64,000 nt of DNA from Stictocephala bisonia (lineage: Eukaryota > Arthropoda > Insecta > Hemiptera > Membracidae), in assembly GCA_035578905.1 (NCBI GenBank), contig JAQJVL010000324.1, forward strand, positions 434,001-498,000. Reading direction: 5' to 3'. The notes under the pieces were generated by a model. The model saw nothing but the letters and a program-made list of their open reading frames with translations. It was not told where the DNA came from and made no database searches. Positions 11,156 through 24,590 of this stretch are shown here, in pieces (the stretch's first letter is position 1; every line of letters begins with the position of its first letter). Both the position numbers and the translations under genes were made by a program.

Positions 11156-13755
11156 GAATCGAGCACTGCCGTTCCTCACATACTTCCCACAAACAGGCAT
11201 GATTGATGGATTCTCTCCATATCCTACAGTCAACGGCCACTACTCCTGAAGTCCCTCTCCCCCAATCTAACCATATGATACCAATAACACGTCTCGTGAC
11301 CTCCATTGTTTGAATATTTAAACATTTAGTGTAACTGTTTGTGATGAAACGTTGTTTGTACTAATTAGTAATATTTTCCGTTCTTTACAAAAGCCTATTT
11401 GCAATTAAGATTTTTCTTTAGAAACAAACGAGACAAGCCTAACTTTTTCAAAGTCATGAATTAACATGTATAATTAACTTTTTGCCAGAGAAAATTATTA
11501 TATCAAACACATAAGCTGAAAACATGGTTACTTAGTTTGTTTTTCAGTGCGGATAGGAAATGTACTGATTTTAATGAGCTATATCATTAATTTATAATCA
11601 TCATTTGTAAAATGTAACATAATGTATACAATCATAATTTAACATTGTATTATCTTTATAGATGTGAAGCAGTGTCAAGGAAATGCTATTTTTAATTGTA
11701 AATTGAAAATAACTGTAAGGCGAGCTGAAATTATGAATTGCCTATTAATAGCATCGTAGCGACGTTTTCAATTGACGAACCAAAAAGTGTAATAGGAAAT
11801 AATTTTTAATTATTAACGTTCCTAGAGAAAGTTAAATATTAATTAATGAAATTTCATTAGTAAAACATTCAGAGTTGTTAGTTGAGTGTGCGGCTAAAGT
11901 AATCGGATGTCCAGCGTTCCGATATCTCCAGAATGTAGTTTACTTACTGTGAAACAGAGACTTTGAATTGAAGATAAAAAAAAAAAAAAACCTATCCTTT
12001 TAACATAGTGAATAACACCTAATAAAACACCTACTATCTATTAAAATAAGATAAATCCCACTTTAAATAAATTTTTAATGAGTAATGTAATTATATAAGT
12101 ATTGGTTTCTTCAATTAGAAAAAATGAGTACATTAATTTATTGCTGGTCAATCTAATTTATTTCAAAATTAATAACAATATTTGAAAGTGATTTTAAATT
12201 TCCAATTTTCTTTTATTAATTAAATAAATTATGTTATATGAGAAATCACTTAGAATGAATGAATTAGAATAATAGTAGTTTGAATTGAATGAACCCCTTG
12301 AGACCCATCTTGGAGTCAAAATAGTCATTTTCGTAAAGATAATCGTAAATAGGAGATTCACTTATAGTCACATAACTTTTTTTAAACAGTAAACTAAATC
12401 CATTCAATCAAAATTTTACGATTTATTGAATAGACGTTGAATATCACGTTCAAATATATTTATGGTTAAAGTATTAACGGTCATAATTGTATCACAGAGA
12501 CTGGATCAAACTCGAGACGTGTTCACTGATATTTGGAGGAGGAAGGGCAGAAGCAATTATTAACAGTGTCACAAGTTTTTGTTACTATGATATCAAAATT
12601 AACCTACGGTACTAGAGTAAGAATATTTTTTAGTAATATCTGTATGACTAAAAATAAGTGTGGAAATACTATAAACTATAGCTTATTCGTGTTTTTTCTC
12701 GATTGAATATTTATGATTTCAACTTACAATTAATACAAAATTAAATGTATGTTTTTAAAATCTAACAGTTTATTTTATATACTGTTAGCAGTATATAAAA
12801 TTTACTGCTAAAAAACGTATATAAAAAGAACGTACAGTATCGTATAAATAACTTTGTTAAATGCTATTCTTGGAGGTATGTTTCTTGTTATATATGGTAC
12901 ACTAAAACATCAGTTTTCATTAGCAGCATGAATGTTAGACACACGTAATATATGTGACATATTCAATGTACACCAACCGAACATCCTCTGTGAGATATGT
13001 GATATTAATGGTTTACTGCAGCCATTTTTTGTTGAAATTGATCAAAATAAATAATCAATACAATGAAAATGAAATGAAATAAAAATGAAAAACGACCCTA
13101 CTTTTAAGTCGAGTTTAGGGCGAAACAGTCCTCTCCACCTTAACAATGATTAGTAATTAATTAAAATATATTAAATTTGTAATCTTTCTAGTTCAAGTGA
13201 TAAAGTCACTTACACCTCTACTTCATGTTTTTCACCACGACTTATATAAAATCTATTGAAATTGTATTTTTTTAAATTAATATTATTATGAACTATATTA
13301 TTACTACGTGTTTGAATAGTCTAAACATTTCACACGGAATTTCTAATACAAATTAATACCCGATTTCGAATACGTTGGAAGCATGGAATTAGGACTGTGA
13401 TTTATTCACTTCATTTTGGTTGCTTACTAATATTTTAACACCACAAAGTCTACTTATGTTTTTAAGCAAGAGCACCCTTTAGACATCTTAATAAACGCAC
13501 TTTGCAAGGATAGAACAATCGAAATTGCTAACTAAAATCTAACTAGGAACGAAATATTAAGAAAAATAGTAACATTAAATTTTGTTACTGCCTATTAGAC
13601 AGACAACTAAATGTAAACTACATATGGTTTTGAATTATTCAAACTCAGTTAAAAGTGGAGATGTATAAAATAGGTATAAATAAACGAGACAATGCTCTCT
13701 ATCGATTCAAAGAGGTAAAGAAAGATACGGTAAGAAAATATAAAAATATACTACA
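11156..13755. other. Long AT-rich intergenic stretch
   Basis: About 2.6 kb with no coding, RNA or array signal. It holds simple A runs (near 11977) and a short inverted repeat near 12770-12800 around 'atatactgttagcagtatat'. I see nothing else. Confidence 0.5.
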
Positions 13756-13759
13756 ACAG

Positions 13760-14070
13760 TGAGTTGAAAGTTGTAGGTGTGAAGGCGTCGTGTCGGCGGA
13801 TTATTTCTGGAATAGAAGGCGCAAATGTCTTATTGCGACAAGCCGGAGCATTGCGCAAACGTTTCGATACGACTTGTGTCCCCACACACACGCACGCACG
13901 CACGCTCGTTGTGCGTGGGCAAACCAGCGCGTGTATTTATAACGCCAATTGTAATCCAAGACGGACGCCACGCACGCACAATCAGTTTATACATCAGTGT
14001 AATGTGCACGGATTGTCGAGTGACGTAGTCGATTGCGTCGAGTGTTGATGACGTCAGAGCTCGACGCTGG
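13760..14070. promoter_or_regulatory. CpG-rich island with CRE site, possible promoter
   Basis: About 300 bp are rich in CG dinucleotides within otherwise AT-rich DNA. They contain a (CACG)n/(CA)n microsatellite near 13883-13905, a TATTTATAA box near 13932, two TCAGT arthropod-initiator-like motifs (about 13981 and 13995) and a perfect CREB-type palindrome TGACGTCA at 14049-14056. A 94-codon frame overlaps it but resembles no known family. A promoter or first exon of an unseen gene is an inference. Confidence 0.35.
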
Positions 14071-14238
14071 ATGGGCGGTTTTTTCAATGAGACATGACAA
14101 TTGATCCTGCATTCTTTGTAGAATTGAAGTTTATTCCCGATTTTATTCTTTAAAATAAATCTATAATGATAATTGGCTATTAATAAAGAACCCTTTTAGT
14201 GGAACAGTGGAACTTAGTAACCAGAATACACGTGTCAT

Positions 14239-14363
14239 CCGCACTCATCCTACACTCATGTAATCATTCATATTCTCCTTATTCATTATTCATCTCTAAG
14301 ACGCCGATCGTACAGATATGGACGAATATGAGGAATGAATGAGTGTAGATGACCGAGTGTAGT
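14239..14363. repeat. Imperfect inverted repeat (~125 bp)
   Basis: cactcatcctacactcat on the left is mirrored by atgagtgtagatgaccgagtg on the right, and catattc by gaatatg. Together they make a hairpin about 40 bp per arm with a short loop. It may be a decayed small MITE. Confidence 0.6.
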
Positions 14364-15649
14364 CATTGTTATGTTTTTAAAATACGAACAACGTTATGTC
14401 GGTGTTTCAATGTAATATTGTAAGAACATATTATTTTTATTGGGCTACAATCCGACTAAGAACTAAAATATAAAACATTTTAAACATTTTATTTTACATT
14501 AAAAATTGTTATTTCTCTATCAGACAGATAACTGAAAATTAAAACAATGTGTAACACTTTAATATTTAATTTTTTATGTAAGCCATTTTTGACTATATGG
14601 ATGGATAGATAAACTTGGCTTTCACGAATCTGTGGTAACATCATCCAGTCACTTCTTGGCTTGTTTCAAACACTAAACATATAACTTATGATAATTGTTT
14701 GAATATATTAAATATTTCACAGAATGTTGTTATAGCTGTTTTGGGTCCAATTTAATAAAATACGAGATTGAATTGGGTAGTGTTCAAGCCGTAACCTTTT
14801 TTATGACTTGTAAATAGATTCAAGATATCGACATTCTAACGATTTGTTTAATACACAAAGTATCGAAATTCTACTAAATTGTGTAAAGAGTCGATATATC
14901 GGAGTTCTACAAAACTGCTTAAGATCAATAGAGAATGTAGTTTATTGCTTCCATGTATAGTTTTTAGGTTTAAATTATTGAAGATTCTCATATTAGTTAT
15001 TAGATAAAAGGTAATTAACGTTATGCTTAGTTTGCTATAAATTGTAAATACTTTTAATTTATTTAATAAATTCATTGCACATTCAACATTTTGGTTTGAC
15101 TTTTTATACCAACTACAGAAAACCCCCGCACGCATAGCGTGCCAATGCCGTAACTTGCTATGCTCGTGACACCTCGGCCTTGGGCCTCGGCACATATTTG
15201 ACAACAAATATTAGTGGTTAAATTGTATTAAGCAAAATCATACAAAGTAAACAAATTAATTAATAGATTATTTTCTAGCTAATGATAAATTAACAAATAA
15301 ATAAATAATATTTCTATAAGAATAACATTGAAAGTTTAGATGCCATTGGAGCAGATTCCTGAGTTCGGAGAGAAAGGTCCTTTCTTAATGAGTCTCTAGG
15401 TCCTTGGATAAAGCTATGTACCAAATTTCAAGTCAATCGGCCTTGTAGTTTTGACGATTTCGTGATGAGTGAGTGACTGAATGTTGGTCATATTTGGCTT
15501 ATAATGTTCACACACAACTATCCTCAGACTTAACAAATTTTGGCGATCAAAAACCCATATAAAGGGGCTTGATCTCCTGAGTGTTATAAGACCAAAATGA
15601 TGTATCTACCTCCATTAATAGGTTCTTTGTTCTTGTATTTGTAACAACA
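14364..15649. other. Intergenic with a possible transposon tail
   Basis: No gene is seen. Around 15395-15475 a phrase (accaaatttcaagtcaatcg... cgatttcgtgatgagtgagt) resembles 3' regions that recur in insect retroelements, so an old insertion is likely. A short GC-rich patch lies at 15118-15195. Confidence 0.4.
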
Positions 15650-18158
15650 TCAGCCAGGGCCCAAACCAGTGATGGTCTCAACAACTCCAGACGATCCTTC
15701 CTGCACACGCGTGCCGAGGTGTCCCAAGGAATCGCGCAGCGCCTAATCGGGCTCACTTACGGTATACATCAGCTAGGGCTAGGGCCCAGCCCAGTGATGG
15801 TCTCAACAACTCCAAACGATCCATCCTGCACACGCGTGCCGAGGTGTCCCAAGGAATCACGCAGCGCCTAATCGGGCTCACTTACGGTATACATCAGCTA
15901 GGGCTAGGGCCCAGCCCAGTGATGGTCTCAACAACTCCTAACGATCCTTCCTGCAGACGCGTGCCGATGTGAACCCAAGGAATCACGCAGCGCCTAATCG
16001 GGCTCACTTACGGTATACATCAGCTAGGGCTAGCGCCCAGCCCAGTGATGGTCTCAACAACTCCAAACGATCCATCCTGCACACGCGTGCCGATGTGAAC
16101 CCAAGGAATCAAGCAGCGCCTAATCGGGCTCACTTACGGTATACATCAGCTAGGGCTAGCGCCCAGCCCAGTGATGGTCTCAACAACTCCAAACGATCCA
16201 TCCTGCACACGCGTGCCGATGTGAACCCAAGGAATCAAGCAGCGCCTAATCGGGCTCACTTACGGTATACATCAGCTAGGGCTAGCGCCCAGCCCAGTGA
16301 TGGTCTCAACAACTCCAAACGATCCATCCTGCACACGCGTGCCGATGTGAACCCAAGGAATCAAGCAGCGCCTAATCGGGCTCACTTACGGTATACATCA
16401 GCTAGGGCTAGCGCCCAGCCCAGTGATGGTCTCAACAACTCCAAACGATCCATCCTGCACATGCGTGCCGATGTGAACCCAAGGAATCACGCAGCGCCTA
16501 ATCGGGCTCACTTACGGTATACATCAGCTAGGGCTAGGGCCCAGCCCAGTGATGGTCTCAACAACTCCAAACGATCCATCCTGCACACGCGTGCCGATGT
16601 GAACCCAGGGAATCAAGCAGCGCCTAATCGGGCTCTTACGGTATACATCAGCTAGGGCTAGGGCCCAGCCCAGTGATGGTCTCAACAACTCCAAACGATC
16701 CATCCTGCACATGCGTGCCGATGTGAACCCAAGGAATCACGCAGCGCCTAATCGGGCTCACTTACGGTATACATCATCTAGGGCTAGGGCCCAGCCCAGT
16801 GATGGTCTCAACAACTCCAAACGATCCATCCTGCACACGCGTGCCGATGTGAACCCAAGGAATCACGCAGCACCTAATCGGGCTCACTTACGGTATACAT
16901 CAGCTAGGGCTAGGGCCCAGCCCAGTGATGGTCTCAACAACTCCTAACGATCCTTCCTGCAGACGCGTGCCGATGTGAACCCAAGGAATCACGCAGCGCC
17001 TAATCGGGCTCACTTACGGTATACATCAGCTAGGGCTAGGGCCCAGCCCAGTGATGGTCTCAACAACTCCTAACGATCCTTCCTGCAGACGCGTGCCGAT
17101 GTGAACCCAAGGAATCACGCAGCGCCTAATCGGGCTCACTTACGGTATACATCAGCTAGGGCTAGGGCCCAGCCCAGTGATGGTCTCAACAACTCCAAAC
17201 GATCCATCCTGCACACGCGTGCCGATGTGAACCCAGGGAATCAAGCAGCGCCTAATCGGGCTCTTACGGTATACATCAGCTAGGGCTAGGGCCCAGCCCA
17301 GTGATGGTCTCAACAACTCCAAACGATCCATCCTGCACATGCGTGCCGATGTGAACCCAAGGAATCACGCAGCGCCTAATCGGGCTCACTTACGGTATAC
17401 ATCATCTAGGGCTAGGGCCCAGCCCAGTGATGGTCTCAACAACTCCAAACGATCCATCCTGCACACGCGTGCCGATGTGAACCCAAGGAATCACGCAGCG
17501 CCTAATCGGGCTCACTTACGGTATACATCAGCTAGGGCTAGCGCCCAGCCCAGTGATGGTCTCAACAACTCCAAACGATCCATCCTGCACACGCGTGCCG
17601 ATGTGAACCCAAGGAATCACGCAGCGCCTAATCGGGCTCACTTACGGTATACATCAGCTAGGGCTAGGGCCCAGCCCAGTGATGGTCTCAACAACTCCTA
17701 ACGATCCTTCCTGCAGACGCGTGCCGATGTGAACCCAAGGAATCACGCAGCGCCTAATCGGGCTCACTTACGGTATACATCAGCTAGGGCTAGCGCCCAG
17801 CCCAGTGATGGTCTCAACAACTCCAAACGATCCATCCTGCACACGCGTGCCGATGTGAACCCAAGGAATCAAGCAGCGCCTAATCGGGCTCACTTACGGT
17901 ATACATCAGCTAGGGCTAGCGCCCAGCCCAGTGATGGTCTCAACAACTCCAAACGATCCATCCTGCACACGCGTGCCGATGTGAACCCAAGGAATCACGC
18001 AGCGCCTAATCGGGCTCACTTACGGTATACATCATCTAGGGCTAGGGCCCAGCCCAGTGATGGTCTCAACAACTCCAAACGATCCATCCTGCACACGCGT
18101 GCCGATGTGAACCCAAGGAATCACGCAGCGCCTAATCGGGCTCACTTACGGTATACAA
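15650..18158. repeat. 126-bp satellite array, ~20 units
   Basis: Units beginning cccagtgatggtctcaacaa repeat every 126 bp. Because 126 equals 42 codons, long frames appear (up to 228 codons). They are cut where units carry a ctcctaacgatcc variant and shift where one variant lacks 2 bp (ggctcttacgg for ggctcacttacgg). That 2-bp-deleted unit occurs twice, 628 bp apart (near 16630 and 17258), so a five-unit block was duplicated. The frames have no family similarity and are treated as non-coding. Confidence 0.95.
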
Positions 18159-19040
18159 TATATTGTCGAGCGATGTGTCTTACTGGACGGCCGCCAGCCA
18201 CGGAAATAACACAGAACCTTCCGTCTTCTGAAAGGCCTTGTTTACATTCAAACTGTGGAGAGTGTTTGAAATTGTAAGGCTCTGACTTGATCTCCAAAGT
18301 TATTTCCAAATAAAGTTTGCTAATAGAGTAGTAGCTGGACTCTAACTGATACTGTCATTCGAGCTAATCGTTTATTATAATTAGTTATTCTTCCAGCAAC
18401 GTTAAAATGATTATATTTAGATTAAAAGATAACCATTACTCGTGGCTGTTGTAACTAACAATTAACTTATTGGATAATATATACACCAACTTAGATACTG
18501 TAGTAAATTACTCCAGAGCTCTCTTTTCTCAGGAGATTCAATAGTATTATTCAATATGGATTTAGCTTGGATCTTTTGTGATTGATTTCTGGATTATGAC
18601 TAAAGTGTGTTCCAAGTTGAATCGGTAGGACGGGTTTTGGAATTGAATAGGTAGGTTGAGTAGGTAGATGGAACGCTACTAACTGGCTAAAATATCGAAC
18701 ATTTCCATTTGAGTAATAAAAAAATATTAGTTACAACCAAAATACTTTAGTGATATTAAAATGTCAAAAATAAATACTATGATTATAACTACCAATAATA
18801 AAAAAAACAACTTCAGACATGTTTTAAAGTGAATAGTTTTGGTAGTTATCCTGTAAATTGTAAACAATTCTACTCATTACATGTATAATAGAATATTCTT
18901 TTACAGATTAAATGTGGAAATAAAAAATAAAATAAAATGCTAAATTTCAAGTTGTAGTTAGTTATTCAAAAACACAAGACCAAATGTCAATTTTAGTTGA
19001 AAATTGGATGAAATAATTGTATTTCGTTTAAAACTATTTC
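18159..19040. other. Intergenic
   Basis: AT-rich, no recognised gene or repeat. Confidence 0.5.
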
Positions 19041-19044
19041 AATA

Positions 19045-19610
19045 TGAAAAGATTCAAGATTAATTTATTGACACAATATGAACTGTTACAGTTTTCTATG
19101 CAAGTCATAATACAAAAATAACATCATTAATCAAGAACATAAAATAATACACAAATAACATCATAAGTAAATTAATTCTAAGAAAATTTTTCACTATAGC
19201 CTACACTTAAGTCAATATTGACATTTATTTTATTACAGTAAGAGCTGCTACAATAAGAAAAATATTTAAGGTAGTTAAATAAAAATAAAACAGCCAACAT
19301 CACCCCTTAAGGCTGCATAAGAGCCTCATCGATTGTATAGAACGCCCTCCCGACCAAATGGCTTCTCAAGCATGTTTTCAGCTGAGATAAACTATTGATT
19401 GTTTTTATATTTTGAGGGAGAAGATTACAATATTTAGGGCGAAAATTAAAAACAGAATTTTTAAAAAGATCCAGATTGCATTTTTCAATGGTAAAATTGT
19501 TTTTACATCTAGTATTGTAGTTATGATTATGTATAGGGAATTTGATTTTATTTTTTTTAAATACAGTAGTAAGTAGGATGATGAGTGGACTATCGAGTAA
19601 AAAGGAAGGG
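19045..19610 (-). pseudogene. Non-LTR retrotransposon 3' end (5'-truncated, decayed)
   Basis: Read on the minus strand, 19310-19560 encodes a C-terminal tail typical of CR1/Jockey-type ORF2 proteins: a YNTR motif, then FRPKYCNLLPQNIK (the usual 'P..WN.LP..I+' region), then LKTCLRSHLVGRAFY near the stop. Sequence from 19310 down to about 19045 would be the 3' UTR. Catalytic reverse transcriptase motifs are absent, so only the tail survives, as expected of a 5'-truncated insertion. The family assignment is by motif only. Confidence 0.65.
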
Positions 19611-19616
19611 TGTAGT

Positions 19617-19870
19617 CACAGAGAAGAAAGAAACATATATGGCATACAATAATGCCCTAAATGTGTGTCAAGTTAGAGTATCGAGTGCTATGACACCTTT
19701 TCAGTCCCTCCTTTACTATCCCCATATCCTCAAGGATTAACGTAATAATTATTACTACAGATATATAAAGATGTACATAAGTTGTAATTTAATTATAACT
19801 GCCACCAAGGCAATCGCTGCGGGTGTAAGAAAGCGACCTCTGTATCCTTTCCTATAAAGTAAGGAGACTA
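19617..19870. repeat. Dispersed repeat A, copy 2
   Basis: Matches 115-350 with many substitutions. The best block is 'aagatgtacataagttgtaa' followed by 'ataactgccacc' and 'cgctgcgggtg'. It lies directly beside the minus-strand non-LTR tail. Confidence 0.55.
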
Positions 19871-21608
19871 CGTAGTCGGTTCACCAAACGACGTGATGTG
19901 TTTGTAGAAGAAGAATGTTCCCTATAGTTAATAAGAAATATCGTATTTACCATTTCGCGCCTTTGTCATGGTATCGAATCTATCATATTAGTTGGTATTT
20001 ATATTGGACACATTTCCGAAGTGAATTTGTACTTTTTTTGGATGTTGTTTTTTCTCTTGGTTAAAATTGGTCACGCCAATAGCAAACAATGGCTGTCCTA
20101 TGTGAAGTACCACAAGATCATGGAGGGATCAAATGCAGTTGAAGCGATTATTTGACCGGAAAGTTCAACAGAACCTAATGGCCTTGTGGAAGGTGATCTA
20201 TCGAGACGAAACTGCTCTCGATACACAAACAATAAACGTTGACTCAGCATAATCCCGGAACCAAGGTTTAATCTGAGGGCAAGTTCGATTGTGCAGGTTA
20301 TTGGCTCATGTTTGTTTACCCGGCCGTAATTCCAAAACTAGTGGAAAACATTCCCTCCCTGTTGTTAGGTTTGAAGACGATGGCTTCAAAATGTGCGAAA
20401 ATTAAAACGTCTAAAGAGGTAAACAAAAAACGTGTCAAGTTGGATTTCACCTCTTTTCCTTGACAATGTTAAATATCTGGTTAACACAAGTGTAAAAAGA
20501 TAAAAAATCTTATTATTGTCATTATTATTTCAAATATAACAATTTATTACGTTTGAAAGTAAGAAATCGTTAAGAAACTATCTGATAAAAGTCTGATAAC
20601 ATTCTGAAATATTTCTTGCATTAATATGTGCTCTATTGGTTTTTGTGCATTGTGTTATAATAATAAAACTTGTCAGAAAGTATAAAAGTGTTTTATTCTC
20701 AAAAGTTTATTTCAGTTTTAAATACAAAAGAAGACAAGACGCTTTCAAATTTTCTTCTTCAGTTTTGACTAAATCATACTCAAAGTAAATTGGTTGTATA
20801 ATTTTCAGAAATCTTAATTGATAAATATGTATATATAGTAAAGCAAATATTTTTATTTCTGGTTAATGTAAAAAGCAATCTCGTGCTAAAATGAAATCTT
20901 CTTGTAAATAAAAACGACTGCCAGATAAGTGAGAATGGTTCCGAAAGGTTAATTAAAATGATTAGACTAGCCCCTTTGTTGGAACTGGGAACACATTAGG
21001 AAACACTTACTAACAAATGCACATCAAATATAAAAGATACGTCTTATTGCAGTTTGAAAATATTGTGTTTTAAATGAAGAATACATTAGTTCCAGTAAGT
21101 TTAGGTGTTTGAACACCAAGTCCCCAGAACGGTCCTTCTTTACATATTTCCTAAAGGATACTAAAGTATATGGAATTTGACAATTCATAGGAAGAAGAGT
21201 AATAAGGTTGTTAGGAGACTATTAAAGATGTTGCTCTCCAGCTGTAAATATTGAAGTGTGTGCTTTAGATTTTTGGTACATGTTTAAGAATTGGTTTTAT
21301 GAGTAATCAATGTCTACAAAGTTGTAGTTGGTTTAAATGGAAAAAGGACAATTTTGTAGTAACAGAGTAAAGTTGTTTGTACAGTAATACCTTATATATG
21401 GCCATTTGAGTGTTAGATGTTTTATATTAAGTTAGAAACAATTCTCTAATGCAAGCCATCGATGGATATATTAAGTATTGCTTGAAATAAAATGCACATC
21501 ACCTCTGAACTGTCTATCAGGTATTATTATAATTAACTGAATTAAAAATTTGAGTGTTGTGTCAAATGAAGAGTAATGCATATAAATCATATTTAACGAT
21601 GGATATTA
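19871..21608. other. Intergenic
   Basis: No gene is confirmed. Near 20165-20215 a short reading reminiscent of transposase DE-rich motifs appears but breaks within 25 codons, so no transposase is called. The rest is AT-rich. Confidence 0.4.
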
Positions 21609-21609
21609 C

Positions 21610-22556
21610 GTATTTCCCTGTACTTACTACCCGTAGATCAACACGTATAAATGTAATGACAAATATTTTACTGTACCGATTTGTATCTGCTTGTTGTAGT
21701 TTAATGCGTTCCAAACTGACTGACACACATTTTACTGTACCGTTTTGTACTGCTACTCGTAGTTCAATGTGTCTCAAACTGACAGAGTGACACACACTTT
21801 TGTAGTACCGTTTTGTATCTGCTACTTGTAGTTTAATGTGTCTCAAACTGATTGAATAATGTACCGTTTTGAATCTGCTACTTGTCGTTCAACGTGTCTC
21901 AAACTGACAGAGTGACACACACTTTTGCAATACCCTTTTGTATCTGCTACTTGTAGTTTATTGCGTCTCAAACTGATTGAATATTGTACCGTTTTGTATA
22001 TGCTACTTGTAGTTTAAAGTCTCAAACTGACTGAATACTGTACCGTTTTGTATCTGCCACTTGTAGTTTAATGCGTCTCAAACTTACTGCATACTGTACC
22101 GTTTTGAATCTGCTACTTGTAGTTCAACGTGTCTTAAACTGACAGAGCGACACGCACTTTTGCAGTACCGTTTTATATCTGCTACTTGTGGTTTAATGCG
22201 TCTCAAACTGACTGAATACTGTACCGTTTTGTATCGCAACTTGTGGTTTAATGCGTCTCAAATTGACTGAATACTGTACCGTTTTGTATCTGCTACTTGT
22301 GGTTTAATGCGTCTTAAACTGACTGAATACTGTACCGTTTTGTATCTGCAACTTGTGGTTTAATGCGTCTCAAATTGACTGAATACTGTACCGTTTTGTA
22401 TCTGATACTTGTGGTTTAATGCGTCTCAAACTGACTGAATAATCTACCGTTTTGTATCTGCTAGTTTAAATGAGTCTGAAACTGACTGAATACTGTACCG
22501 TTTTGAATCTGCTACTTGTGGTTTCATTCATTTCAAACTGGCTAAATGACATACAT
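21610..22556. repeat. Degenerate tandem array, ~56-bp unit with longer variants
   Basis: Units of 'accgttttgtatctgctact' + 'tgtagtttaatgcgtctcaa' + 'actgactgaatactgt' repeat about 15 times. Early units carry an extra cagagtgacacacacttttg block. The unit is visibly related to that of the 81-bp array at 23121-24590. Confidence 0.9.
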
Positions 22557-23120
22557 TTTTCGAATAACTTATTCAATAATTTTACAAAACAGAGACACTA
22601 CAATAAATAGTTTCCTATATTAATACTTTCTTATAAAGTAAATAATTGTTATATGACACATTTAAAATAATTTTTCAATAAAACAAGAACACTATACAAA
22701 GGAACAAAAAATATTAGCCTACTATATCTTTCTTTTAAAACCAAAAGGCATTGTACAGGTCACCTTAATATTCGGGGGGAAGGAGTTATGATATACACAT
22801 CATATAACATTTCAAAACTGATGAATTTCAAGTAGTTAGAATGAAGTAGATGGACAAAATTGGAATGCTAACAATTATTACAAAGGTGTCTGTATTTTTA
22901 AAACCAAGGGAGCTGAATGAAAATAAAATCATAATAATAAAAAAATAAAAGTACTAATTTACGACGTATATTTACTCTAGATGAAGTAGTTATGCAGTTA
23001 ATTACTATAAGTTTGATTCGATTGTTGATATTAGGTGTGGTCAACATTTGCTGTAACATTTTACATTTGCTACTCGTAGTAAAATGTCTCAAAATGACTA
23101 AATAATAGACAGTTTGGTGT
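22557..23120. other. Spacer between two related arrays
   Basis: AT-rich, no gene. Near 23062-23110 is one decayed unit (tgctactcgtagtaaaatgt, then ctcaaaatgactaa) that links the two arrays in sequence. Confidence 0.6.
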
Positions 23121-24590
23121 AACGTTTTCTATCGCCTTCTTGTAGTTCAATGCATCCATAGCTGACGTAAAGACAGATATTCTAATTAGCCATATTTATT
23201 TAACGTTTTCTATCGCCTTCTTGTAGTTCAATGCATCCATAGCTGACGTAAAGACAGATATTCTAATTAGCCACATTTATTTAACGTTTTCTATCGCCTT
23301 CTTGTAGTTCAATGCATCCATAGCTGACGTAAAGACAGATATTCTAATTAGCCACATTTATTTAACGTTTTCTATCGCCTTCTTGTAGTTCAATGCATCC
23401 ATAGCTGACGTAAAGACAGATATTCTAATTAGCCACATTTATTTAACGTTTTCTATCGCCTTCTTGTAGTTCAATGCATCCATAGCTGACGTAAAGACAG
23501 ATATTATAATTAGCCACATTTATTTAACGTTTTCTATCGCCTTCTTGTAGTTCAATGCATCCATAGCTGACGTAAAGACAGATATTATAATTAGCCACAT
23601 TTATTTAACGTTTTCTATCGCCTTCTTGTAGTTCAATGCATCCATAGCTGACGTAAAGACAGATATTCTAATTAGCCACATTTATTTAACGTTTTCTATC
23701 GCCTTCTTGTAGTTCAATGCATCCATAGCTGACGTAAAGACAGATATTCTAATTAGCCACATTTATTTAACGTTTTCTATCGCCTTCTTGTAGTTCAATG
23801 CATCCATAGGTGACGTAAGGACAGATATTCTAATTAGCCACATTTATTTAACGTTTTCTATCGCCTTCTTGTAGTTCAATGCATCCATAGCTGACGTAAA
23901 GACAGATATTCTAATTAGCCACATTTATTTAACGTTTTCTATCGCCTTCTTGTAGTTCAATGCATCCATAGCTGACGTAAAGACAGATATTCTAATTAGC
24001 CATGTTTATTTAACGTTTTCTATCGCCTTCTTATAGTTCAAAGCATCCATAGCTGACGTAAAGACAGATATTCTAATTAGCCACATTTATTTAACGTTTT
24101 CTATCGCCTTCTTGTAGTTCAATGCGTCCATAGCTGACGTAAAGACAGATATTCTAATTAGCCACATTTATTTAACGTTTTCTATCGCCTTCTTGTAGTT
24201 CAGTGTATCCATAGCTGACGTAAAGACAGATATTCTTATTAGCCATGTTTATTTAACGTTTTCTATCGCCTTCTTATAGTTCAAAGCATCCATAGCTGAC
24301 GTAAAGACAGATATTCTAATTAGCCACATTTATTTAACGTTTTCTATCGCCTTCTTGTAGTTCAATGCGTCCATAGCTGACGTAAAGACAGATATTCTAA
24401 TTAGCCACATTTATTTAACGTTTTCTATCGCCTTCTTGTAGTTCAATGCATCCATAGCTGACGTAAAGACAGATATTCTAATTAGTCACATTTATTTAAC
24501 GTTTTCTATCGCCTTCTTGTAGTTCAATGCATCCATAGCTGACGTAAAGACAGATATTCTAATTAGCCACATTTATTTCTAGTTTTCGGC
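23121..24590. repeat. Tandem array, 81-bp unit, ~18 copies
   Basis: Highly uniform units start aacgttttctatcgccttct, then tgtagttcaatgcatccata, then gctgacgtaaagacagatat and tctaattagccacatttattt. Uniformity implies recent amplification. A three-unit block with 'catgtttatt' and 'cttatagttcaaagc' variants recurs (near 24000 and 24245), so block duplication also happened. The first ~56 bp align to the unit of the neighbouring older array. Confidence 0.95.

Noticed and set aside
13764..14087. Overlapping frames of 67-94 codons in the CpG-rich island
   Set aside because: Openness on both strands follows from low AT content; no domain or similarity.
15969..18277. Long open frames (up to 228 codons) over the 126-bp array
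   Set aside because: The unit is 42 codons long, so any stop-free phase stays open automatically; frames are cut by unit variants, exist on the other strand too, and match no family.
20100..20450. Possible transposase fragment (reading around VIYRDETALD)
   Set aside because: Only about 25 codons hold together before stops, there are no inverted ends, and the motif is too short to call.
23121..24590. CRISPR-like regular array
   Set aside because: The whole 81-bp unit is conserved, with no unique spacers; the setting is eukaryotic satellite DNA.
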